Positions 37,868-44,970 of a stretch of DNA of 64,000 nt are shown piece after piece. Numbering within the stretch: the first letter of the stretch is position 1; each line of letters opens with the position of its first letter. The stretch is from Pulveribacter suum. GTDB taxonomy: Bacteria > Pseudomonadota > Gammaproteobacteria > Burkholderiales > Burkholderiaceae_C. The notes beneath the pieces were generated by a model. That model saw only the letters and a program-made list of their open reading frames with translations, did no database searches and was not told where the DNA came from. The stretch covers positions 124,001 to 188,000 of the forward strand of contig NZ_CP027792.1 of the NCBI RefSeq assembly GCF_003013695.1, read 5' to 3'. Both the position numbers and the translations under genes were made by a program.

Positions 37868-39379
37868 ATGGGCGATACCCTGCAACACCTGGGCGAGGGC
37901 TTTGGCGTCGCCCTTGCGCCCATCAATCTGCTGCTGGGCCTGATCGGCTCGTTCATCGGCACCGTGGTCGGCATGCTGCCGGGGCTGGGGCCGATCAACG
38001 GCGTGGCCATCCTGATGCCGCTGGCCTTTGCGCTCAAGCTGCCGCCCGAGTCGGCGCTGATTTTGCTCACCGCCGTCTATATCGGCTGCGAGTTCGGCGG
38101 GCGCATTTCTTCCATCCTGATCAATGTGCCGGGCGACGCCGGCGCCATCATGACCGCCGTGGACGGCTACCCCATGGCCGTGAAGGGCCAGGCCGGCGTG
38201 GCGCTGTCGATCTCGGCGTGGTCGTCGTTCATCGGCTCGTTCGTGGCCTTCATCGGCATCGTGCTGGCCGCGCCGCTCTTGGCGCGCTGGGCACTGGCGT
38301 TCGGGCCGGCGGAGTATTTCGCGCTGATGTGCTTTGCCTTTGCTTGCATCACCGGCCTGATGGGCGACGCGCCCATGAAGGCGGTGCTGGCCGCCGTGCT
38401 GGGCCTGGCCCTGTCCACCGTGGGGCTGGACAGCAACTCGGGCGTGTACCGCTTCACCGCGGGCAGCGTGCACCTGTCCGACGGCATCCAGTTCGTGGTG
38501 GTGGTCATCGGGCTGTTCTCGGTCAGCGAGGTCTTGCTGATGCTGGAGCAGCACCTGGTGCAGGCGCCACCGATTCGCGCCATCGGCCGCAACCTGTTCA
38601 ACCGCGCCGAGATGGCGCTGACCTGGTGGGGCACGGTGCGCTCGTCGGTGCTGGGCTTCGTCGTCGGCGTGCTGCCAGGCGCGGGCGCGACGATTGCCAG
38701 CGCCATGGCCTACACCATGGAAAAGCGCCTGTGCGACACCGAGGGCACCTTCGGCAAGGGCGACATCCGCGGCGTGGCGGCGCCGGAGGCGGCCAACAAC
38801 GCTTCGGCCAACGGCTCGTTCGTGCCCATGCTGACCCTGGGCGTGCCCGGCTCGGGCACCACCGCGGTGATGGTGGGTGCGCTGTCGCTGTACAACATCA
38901 CGCCCGGCCCGGCGCTGTTCACCCAGCAGCCCACGCTGGTGTGGGGCCTGATCGCCTCGATGGCCGTGTGCAACGTGCTGCTGCTGATCATGAACATCCC
39001 GATGATCGGCCTGTTCACGCGCATGCTGGCCCTGCCCAACTGGATTTTGGTGCCCGGCATCCTGGCCATCAGCGCGGTGGGGGTGTATGCCATCCACGCC
39101 ACCACGTTCGACCTGGTGCTGATGGTGGTGCTGGGCATCGTGGGCTACCTGCTGCGCAAGGCCGGCGTGCCCATGGCGCCGCTGATTCTCGGCTTCGTGC
39201 TGGGCGACATGATGGAGCAGAACCTGCGCCGGGCGCTGTCGATCACCAACGGCGAGCTGGGCATCCTGTGGGAGAGCCCGATCTCCATCGGCCTGTGGGT
39301 CGGCGTGGCCACCATGCTGCTGCTGCCGCCCGTGTACCGGCGCCTGTCGCGCCGCCGCGCGGCCGCCGCTGCCGCCTGA
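37868..39379 (+). CDS. tctA: Tricarboxylate transporter large membrane subunit TctA
   Basis: 503-residue, about 12-helix permease subunit. The family signature GMLPGLGPINGVAILMPLAF near the N-terminus and its inverted-repeat counterpart GVLPGAGATIASAMAYTMEK in the second half are both intact. KGDIRGVAAPEAANNASANG and PMLTLGVPGSGTTAVMVGAL are further hallmarks. It uses the proton gradient and receives substrate from TctC. It begins 2 bp after tctB and is followed 8 bp later by an AbrB-family gene. Confidence 0.96.
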   Translation: MGDTLQHLGEGFGVALAPINLLLGLIGSFIGTVVGMLPGLGPINGVAILMPLAFALKLPPESALILLTAVYIGCEFGGRISSILINVPGDAGAIMTAVDGYPMAVKGQAGVALSISAWSSFIGSFVAFIGIVLAAPLLARWALAFGPAEYFALMCFAFACITGLMGDAPMKAVLAAVLGLALSTVGLDSNSGVYRFTAGSVHLSDGIQFVVVVIGLFSVSEVLLMLEQHLVQAPPIRAIGRNLFNRAEMALTWWGTVRSSVLGFVVGVLPGAGATIASAMAYTMEKRLCDTEGTFGKGDIRGVAAPEAANNASANGSFVPMLTLGVPGSGTTAVMVGALSLYNITPGPALFTQQPTLVWGLIASMAVCNVLLLIMNIPMIGLFTRMLALPNWILVPGILAISAVGVYAIHATTFDLVLMVVLGIVGYLLRKAGVPMAPLILGFVLGDMMEQNLRRALSITNGELGILWESPISIGLWVGVATMLLLPPVYRRLSRRRAAAAAA

Positions 39380-39387
39380 AAGCCCAG

Positions 39388-40446
39388 ATGGGCGTGCGGC
39401 AGCTGCGCGGCTGGGGGCTGCTGGCACTGTGCAGCGCGCCGCTGGCCGCCGCCCTGCTGGCGCTGCACGTGCCGGCGGCCGTGCTGCTGGCCTGCATGGT
39501 CAGCGCCATGGCGCTGGCCGTGCGCGGCGCGCAGCTGGCGGTGCCGCGGCGCGTTTTCGGCTGGGGCCAGGGCCTGCTGGGCTGCCTGATGGCGCAAAGC
39601 CTGCAGCCCCGCCACCTGGAGCCGCTCGTGCAGCGCTGGCCGCTGTTTCTCGCCGCCACGCTGGTGCTGATCGTGGCCAGCACCGCGCTGGGCTGGTGGC
39701 TGATGCGCCGGCAGGTCATGCCCGGCACCACGGCGCTGTGGGGCATGTCGCCCGGCGCCGCCGCCGCCATGGTGGTGCTGGCCGAGCAGTACGGCGCCGA
39801 CGCGCGCCTGGTGGCCTTCATGCAATACACGCGCGTGCTGCTGGTGACGCTGGCGGCCGCCGCCGTGGCGCGCCTGGCCGGCGGCGCGCATCCGCTGGCC
39901 GCGCCCGATGTGGCCTGGTGGGGCACGCCCGGCCTGGGCCCCCTGGCGCTGACCGCGGCGCTGGTGCTGGGCGGCAGTGCGCTAGCGCGGCGTTTCGGCA
40001 TCGCCGGCGGCGCCATGGTGCTGCCCCTGGTGGGCGCGGCGCTGGCGCAGGGCGTGTGGGACGTGCAGCCCGCCCTGCCGCCGGCACTGATGCTGGCAGC
40101 CTACGCGGCCATCGGCTGGAGCGTGGGGCTGCGCTTCACGCGCGCCATCTTGCTGCACGCGCTGCGCGCGCTGCCGCAGGTGCTGCTGTCCACGCTGGCG
40201 CTGATGCTGGTGGGCCTGGCCACGGGCGCCGTGCTGGTGCTGGCCGCGGGGGTGGACCCCTTGAGCGCGTTTCTCGCCACCGGCCCGGGCGGGGCCGATT
40301 CCATGGCCGTGATCGCGGCCACCAGCGCGGTGGATGCGGGTTTTGTCATGGCCATGCAGCTGGCGCGTTTTCTGATCGTGCTGGCCGTGGGGCCGGCGCT
40401 GACGCGGCGCGTGGCGCGCGCCAGCGGCGTGCAGCCGTCCCTATGA
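39388..40446 (+). CDS. AbrB-family membrane protein (AmoA/PF05145 type)
   Basis: 352-residue polytopic protein with two repeats of the AbrB duplication domain (about 10-170 and 185-340), ten or so helices. GTTALWGMSPGAAAAMVVLA and its partner LATGPGGADSMAVIAATSAV are the paired signature motifs. These proteins are often mis-annotated as ammonia monooxygenase. They frequently sit next to tct genes, as here (8 bp after tctA), so I infer a role in the same transport or export context. The true function is unknown. Confidence 0.82.
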   Translation: MGVRQLRGWGLLALCSAPLAAALLALHVPAAVLLACMVSAMALAVRGAQLAVPRRVFGWGQGLLGCLMAQSLQPRHLEPLVQRWPLFLAATLVLIVASTALGWWLMRRQVMPGTTALWGMSPGAAAAMVVLAEQYGADARLVAFMQYTRVLLVTLAAAAVARLAGGAHPLAAPDVAWWGTPGLGPLALTAALVLGGSALARRFGIAGGAMVLPLVGAALAQGVWDVQPALPPALMLAAYAAIGWSVGLRFTRAILLHALRALPQVLLSTLALMLVGLATGAVLVLAAGVDPLSAFLATGPGGADSMAVIAATSAVDAGFVMAMQLARFLIVLAVGPALTRRVARASGVQPSL

Positions 40447-40479
40447 TGGCGCTCCCTGCCTTACCGCCCGCCGCCGCAC

Positions 40480-41346
40480 ATGCCAACAGCCGCCCCCTCC
40501 ACGCTCACCACCCGCGACGGCCGCACGCTGGCGCTGCATGACTGGGCGCCTTCCGCCGCGCAGGGCCGGCGCGCCACGGCGCTGCTGGTGCACGGCCTGG
40601 GCGAGCACGCCGGCCGCTACGGCCCTGTCGCGCAGCGGCTGAACGCCTGCGGCCTGCAGGTGCGCGGCTACGACCAGCACGGCCACGGGGCTTCGGGCGG
40701 CGCGCGCGGCGCGCTGGCCCGGGATGACCAGCTGCCGGACGATCTGGCGCAGGTGCTGGACGCCACGCGCGCCGGCATGCCTGCGGGGGAACCGCTGGTG
40801 CTCGTGGGCCACAGCATGGGCGGCCTGGTGGCGGCGGATTTCGTGGCGCGCGGCCTGCGCCCGGTCGATGCGCTGGTGCTGTCCTCGCCGGCGCTGGCGG
40901 CCTTCCTGAACCCGCTGCAAAAGCTGCTGCTGGCCACGCTGCCGCGCCTGCTGCCGAATCTGCGCGTAGGCAACGGCCTGGATGCGGATGGCCTGTCGCA
41001 CGACGCACAGGTCGTGGCCGCCTACCGGGCCGATCCGCTGTGCCACGACCGCATCAGCGCCCGGCTGGCGCGCTATATCGCCACCGGCGGTGCGCCGGTG
41101 GTGGCCGCCGCGCCGCGCTGGCGCGTGCCGACGCTGTTGATGTGGGGCGAGCAAGACCGCATCGTGAACCCGGCCGGCGCCCGCGCCTTTGCCGCCGCGG
41201 CGCCGGCGGACGTGCTCACGGCGCGCGGCTTTGCCGGACTGCGCCACGAAATCTTCAACGAGCTGCAGGCCGAGCCGGTGTTCACCTTGCTGCAGGACTG
41301 GCTGGCACGCCGGGGGTGGGCCGGTGTTTGGGCCAAAAACGGCTGA
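40480..41346 (+). CDS. Alpha/beta hydrolase, monoacylglycerol lipase/lysophospholipase-like
   Basis: Serine hydrolase of 288 residues: oxyanion region LLVHGLGEHAGRYG, RGYDQHGHGASGG, nucleophile elbow GHSMGG (Ser about 110), acid in WGEQDRIVNP and His in GLRHEIFNE. This set matches the YtpA/PldB-like lysophospholipase group (Hydrolase_4). No signal peptide is seen. The final residues (GVWAKNG) read into a family A repeat, which has thus supplied the stop codon region. Confidence 0.87.
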   Translation: MPTAAPSTLTTRDGRTLALHDWAPSAAQGRRATALLVHGLGEHAGRYGPVAQRLNACGLQVRGYDQHGHGASGGARGALARDDQLPDDLAQVLDATRAGMPAGEPLVLVGHSMGGLVAADFVARGLRPVDALVLSSPALAAFLNPLQKLLLATLPRLLPNLRVGNGLDADGLSHDAQVVAAYRADPLCHDRISARLARYIATGGAPVVAAAPRWRVPTLLMWGEQDRIVNPAGARAFAAAAPADVLTARGFAGLRHEIFNELQAEPVFTLLQDWLARRGWAGVWAKNG

Positions 41347-41386
41347 AACGCCCGGCTAACAAGCGCCGGCAGCTATGCTTTAAGGA
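41330..41386. repeat. Dispersed repeat family A, copy 8 (between convergent genes)
   Basis: TGGGCCAAAAACGGCTGAAA, then CAAGCGCCGGCAGCTATGCT and TTAAGGAGC. It overlaps the last five codons of the hydrolase and the last codons of the convergent diguanylate cyclase. Confidence 0.7.
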
Positions 41387-42534
41387 GCATCCCCGGGCGC
41401 CCACACCACCCGGTCGCGGCCCTGGCGCTTGGCGGCGTACAAGGCCTTGTCGGCGCGCTGCAGCACGGCGTCCATGCCTTCGCCGGGGCGCAGCTGCGCC
41501 GCGCCGATGGACACCGTCAGGCGGGCCGTGTCCTGGCTGGGCAGCGCCACGGGGGCGGCCGCCACGGCCTCGCGCAGGCGCGTCAGCAGGCAGGTGCCTT
41601 CGGCCGCGGTGGTGTTGCCCATGAGCAGCACGAACTCTTCGCCGCCCCAGCGCGCCAGCACGTCTGCACTGCGCACGCAGGCGGCCACGGTGCGCGCAAA
41701 GGCCTGCAGCGCGGCGTCGCCCGCGGCGTGGCCGTGGGTGTCGTTGACGGCCTTGAAATGGTCCAGGTCCAGCTGGGCGACCAGCAGCGGCCGGTGGCTG
41801 CGCCGTGCGCGCTGGATCTCCAGGTGCATCATCTCCAGCATGAAGCGCCGGTTGGGCAGGCCCGTGAGTTCGTCGCGCGTGGCCAGCTCGCGCACCTGCT
41901 CCACGGCGCGCGCCAGCTCGGCCTTTTGCTTGCGCAGCGTCTGGCGCGTGGCGTAGGCGCGCAGGTTCAGTAAGGTGCCGGCCAGCAGCACCACGGCGAT
42001 CATCATCAGGTAGGCGGCGGCCAGCGCCAGCGGCTGGGCCCCTGGCGCCGTGCGCACCTGCACCCAGACCACGGCGGCGCCGAACATCAGCAGCCCGCCG
42101 GCGAGCACCCCCACCATCTGCCGGGGCGTGAGCCCGAACACCCCGAACATGAGGATCACCGCCAGGATGGGCAGCACAATGCCGCGCGCCTGCCCGGCGA
42201 TCACGTAGGCGGCGGCCACGCAGGCCATGGCCGAGAGGTTCTGAAACAGCGTCATCGCCGGGTCACGCCAATGGCGGGTGCGGCCGCTGCGGATCAGGCC
42301 GTACACCGTGCCCAGGCCAGTGCAGCACACCAGCGCCCACCAGTGCACGGGCCGCGCGGGCGTCAACCCCGAAGCCACCGCCAGATACATGGCGCCGATG
42401 CAGCACAGCATGAGCAGCGCCGCCAGCACGGTCATGCCCAGGCGCAGGCGCTGGTGCGGGTCGGTGGTGAGCAGTGCGTCCAGCATGCGCTGGCGCAGGC
42501 CGCGGCGCCCGGGCCGGGCTTTCGTCGAATCCAA
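41380..42534 (-). CDS. Diguanylate cyclase with N-terminal membrane domain
   Basis: 384 residues. Six hydrophobic helices (from MTVLAALLMLCCIGAMYLAV to LALAAAYLMMIAVVLLAGTL) form an integral sensor region, followed by a short coiled coil and a GGDEF domain with RDELTGLPNRRFMLEMMHLE and RWGGEEFVLL (GGEEF active site). RSAD five residues before GGEEF matches the RxxD inhibitory site, so product feedback is likely. The proposed start is the TTG at 42534 because AAGGAG stands 5 bases upstream on the minus strand; other in-frame starts are possible upstream (42603) or downstream (an ATG 16 codons in). Confidence 0.9.
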   Translation of the reverse strand: MDSTKARPGRRGLRQRMLDALLTTDPHQRLRLGMTVLAALLMLCCIGAMYLAVASGLTPARPVHWWALVCCTGLGTVYGLIRSGRTRHWRDPAMTLFQNLSAMACVAAAYVIAGQARGIVLPILAVILMFGVFGLTPRQMVGVLAGGLLMFGAAVVWVQVRTAPGAQPLALAAAYLMMIAVVLLAGTLLNLRAYATRQTLRKQKAELARAVEQVRELATRDELTGLPNRRFMLEMMHLEIQRARRSHRPLLVAQLDLDHFKAVNDTHGHAAGDAALQAFARTVAACVRSADVLARWGGEEFVLLMGNTTAAEGTCLLTRLREAVAAAPVALPSQDTARLTVSIGAAQLRPGEGMDAVLQRADKALYAAKRQGRDRVVWAPGDAP

Positions 42535-42835
42535 GCAAACTCCTTTTTCCGTGCGCCCGGGGCCGGGGCGCAGGCTGCAGGCCGGTGGCGCCCGGCCTGC
42601 CATGGCAGGTTCAGGGGTATACCGCGAAGGCGCCGGGCGCCGTGCAGGAAGAAGCCGCTTGTGCGGCAGCGCCGCCTGCCCTGCCCCGCTTCAGGCCGCC
42701 AGCGGCGCCTGGCCACGGCGATCGGCGGCGCCCAGCGCGCGCGCTGGCTTCTTGCTGGTCACCATCGCGCGGCCCCTGCGCGCCGCCCTGCGAGGCCAGC
42801 GGCAGGAACGCAGCTGCACCCGGGCCCCGGGGCCG
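42535..42835. other. Spacer upstream of the diguanylate cyclase
   Basis: No complete gene. It holds the leader of the cyclase (ribosome-binding site at about 42540-42546 on the minus strand) and the tail of a coding-like but interrupted stretch described at 42836-43009. Confidence 0.35.
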
Positions 42836-43009
42836 TGGAACACGGCCGCTGAGTGCCTGGGTCGCCCCCGGGTGGCGCGTGATGCGCGCCAGCAGCGGCG
42901 CGTCGGCGGCGGCATCGCCGAAGAGGTAGCCGCCACGCAAGCAATCGGCCACCGCGCCCAGGCAGGCCTCTCAGTCCGCGCTCTCGTCCAGCCCGACATC
43001 CAGGGGCAT
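42836..43009 (-). pseudogene. Possible decayed small gene coupled to rsmE
   Basis: An ATG at 43009 overlaps the rsmE stop (TGATG) and opens MPLDVGLDESAD, then a TGA at 42973-42971. The same frame continues with strongly coding-like codons: EACLGAVADCLRGGYLFGD and LLARITRHPG. Codon bias is lost after about 42836, where another frame (VFHGPGARVQL) looks more coding-like. This suggests a gene broken by a stop and a frameshift. I do not recognise the family. Confidence 0.35.
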
Positions 43010-43725
43010 CAGGCCAAGCCCAGCACGGCCAGCGCGGCGACCGAGGCGGTCTCGGCCCGCAACACGCGCGCGCCCAGGCTGGCAGGGGCGAAGCCGCGGG
43101 CTACGGCGGCGCCCTCTTCCTGCTCCGTCAGGCCGCCCTCGGGGCCGTGCAGCACCCAGACGGGGCCGGCGTCGCCGGCGGCCTCGCGCAGCGGGCGGCT
43201 GCCCTGCCGCAGCGACAGCAGCAACCGCGTGCCCTCGGGCTGGCCGCCCTGGCGCAGCCAGTCGGACAGGGCCAGGGGCGCGGCCACGGGCGGCACGCGG
43301 TTGCGCCCGCACTGCTCGCAGGCGGCCACGGCAATGGCCTGCCAGTGCTGCTGGCGCCGGGCGGCGCGCTCGCCCGAGAGCTTGAGCACGCTGCGCGCCG
43401 CCGCGATGGGCTGGATGCTGGCGGCGCCCAGCTCGGTGGCCTTTTCCACCAGCCAGTCCATGCGCTCGTTGGCTGGCATGCCCACGGCCAGGTGCACGGC
43501 GCGCGCGGCTTCGCGCTCGACGGCCGCGTGCGTGCCCACGGTCACCTCGACGTCGGAGCGGCCCATGCGCGCCACGGTGGCGCTCCATTCGCCGCCCTCG
43601 CCGTTGAACAGCGTCAGCGCGTCGCCCGGCTGCAGGCGCAGCACCTGCACGTGGCGCGCGGCCGTGGGCGGCAGCGCGATCTGCGCGCCGGCGGCCAGGG
43701 GCAGGGGGCAGTGAAAACGGGGCAT
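43009..43725 (-). CDS. rsmE: 16S rRNA (uracil-1498-N3)-methyltransferase
   Basis: SPOUT-class methyltransferase, 238 residues. The N-terminal PUA-like part starts MPRFHCPLPLAAGAQIALPP with RHVQVLRLQPGDALTLFNGE. The motif KATELGAASIQPIAAARSVL and the C-terminal knot (LHGPEGGLTEQEE, LGARVLRAETASVAAL) are canonical for RsmE. A longer start at 43764 would read into the family A repeat, so I use the ATG at 43725. It follows amgK on the same strand. Confidence 0.96.
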   Translation of the reverse strand: MPRFHCPLPLAAGAQIALPPTAARHVQVLRLQPGDALTLFNGEGGEWSATVARMGRSDVEVTVGTHAAVEREAARAVHLAVGMPANERMDWLVEKATELGAASIQPIAAARSVLKLSGERAARRQQHWQAIAVAACEQCGRNRVPPVAAPLALSDWLRQGGQPEGTRLLLSLRQGSRPLREAAGDAGPVWVLHGPEGGLTEQEEGAAVARGFAPASLGARVLRAETASVAALAVLGLA

Positions 43726-43735
43726 GTGCTCTTGA

Positions 43736-43790
43736 AACGATAGCTGCCGGCGCTTGACTGGCAAGCGCTACGGGCCGATTTGGCTTAAAT
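43736..43790. repeat. Dispersed repeat family A, copy 9 (upstream of rsmE)
   Basis: GATAGCTGCCGGCGCTTGAC, TGGCAAGCGCTACGGGCCGA, TTTGGCTTAAATAATC. Very close to copy 1. It separates rsmE from amgK. Confidence 0.8.
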
Positions 43791-43792
43791 AA

Positions 43793-44917
43793 TCAGACGC
43801 GGCCGAAGGCGTAGCCGGTGGCGGCCTGCGTGCCCTCGATCTCGTCGATCAGGCGCAAGAGCGGCGACAGCTCACGGTAGCGCCCAGCGGTCTGGCGGAT
43901 GTAGCGGATGAAGCGCGGCGCGTCGGCCAGGTAGCGCGGCTTGCCGTCGCGCAAAGTGAGGCGCGCGAAGATGCCGGCGACCTTCAGGTGGCGCTGCAGC
44001 GCCATCCAGTCCACGGCGCGGTAGAACTCGCCGAAATCCTGGCCGAAGCCGCTGCTGCTGGCCGCGCCCAGGAGGCCGGCGCGGCGCGCCTTTTCCCAGT
44101 AGCGCACGGTGATGTCGATGACGAACTCTTCGTCCCAGCTGATGAAGGCGTCGCGCAGCAGGCTGGCAATGTCGTAGGTGACGGGGCCGAGCACCGCGTC
44201 CTGGAAATCCAGCACCGCCAGGCGGCCATCCGGGCCGGCCATCAGGTTGCGCATCATGAAGTCGCGGTGCACGAAGACGCTGGGCACGGCCAGGTTGCGG
44301 GCCACGATGGCGTCGAACGTGCGGGCCAGGGTGGCCTGCTGGGCGTCGCCCAGGGTAACGCCGCGGTGGCGCGCGATGTACCAATCCGGAAACAGCTGCA
44401 ACTCGCGGTGCAGCAGCGCCGCGTCGTAGGGCGGCAGAGCGCCGCCCTGCGTGGCGCGCTGCCAGTCCAGCAGCACGTCCACGGCCTGCAGGTACCAGGC
44501 CTGGGCGGCCTGGGGGTCGTCCTCGCGCAAGAGCTCGATCACCGTCTGGCGGCCCACGTCGGTCAGCAGCATGAAGCCCTGCGCCTCGTCCCAGGCCAGG
44601 ATGCGCGGCACGGCCAGGCCGGCCTGCTGCATCAGCGCCTGCACATGCACGAAGGGGCGGCAGTCCTCGCGCGCAGGCGGGGCGTCCATGACGATGCAGG
44701 TGGCGCCCTGCGGGCCGTCCACGCGCAGGTAGCGGCGAAAGCTAGCATCGCTGGAGGCCGGGCGCAGGCTGGCCGGCTCGAGGCCGTAGGCGGCCGCCAT
44801 GGCACCCAGCCAGACGGTGAAGGCCTGCTGGCGCGCGGGGTCGTCCCAGGTCACGCTGGCGCGGTCGGGCGGCGGCGCGGCGGCCGGGGCGGAGGGGAAG
44901 GGGGGCAAGTCGCTCAT
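43793..44917 (-). CDS. amgK: N-acetylmuramate/N-acetylglucosamine kinase AmgK (APH family)
   Basis: 374-residue aminoglycoside-phosphotransferase-fold kinase. In Pseudomonas AmgK phosphorylates the anomeric position of MurNAc for peptidoglycan recycling, with MurU next. Motifs: SSDASFRRYLR, CIVMDAPPAREDCRPFVHVQ, VFVHRDFMMRNLM (catalytic loop HxDxxxxN) and VLDFQDAVLGPVTYDIASLL (metal Asp). The start at 44917 was chosen because upstream sequence in frame is low-complexity and lies in the lptD region. As in Pseudomonas it diverges from lptD-surA, but murU is not adjacent here. Confidence 0.88.
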   Translation of the reverse strand: MSDLPPFPSAPAAAPPPDRASVTWDDPARQQAFTVWLGAMAAAYGLEPASLRPASSDASFRRYLRVDGPQGATCIVMDAPPAREDCRPFVHVQALMQQAGLAVPRILAWDEAQGFMLLTDVGRQTVIELLREDDPQAAQAWYLQAVDVLLDWQRATQGGALPPYDAALLHRELQLFPDWYIARHRGVTLGDAQQATLARTFDAIVARNLAVPSVFVHRDFMMRNLMAGPDGRLAVLDFQDAVLGPVTYDIASLLRDAFISWDEEFVIDITVRYWEKARRAGLLGAASSSGFGQDFGEFYRAVDWMALQRHLKVAGIFARLTLRDGKPRYLADAPRFIRYIRQTAGRYRELSPLLRLIDEIEGTQAATGYAFGRV

Positions 44918-44970
44918 GGATAATCGAATTTTAGAACCCGCTCCCGCCTGCTTCGCCGCTGCTGCTGCCC

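Noticed and set aside
39388..40446. Ammonia monooxygenase annotation for the gene after tctA
   Set aside because: The protein has the AbrB duplication domain; the AMO label is a known mis-annotation of this family and no AmoB/AmoC partners are present.
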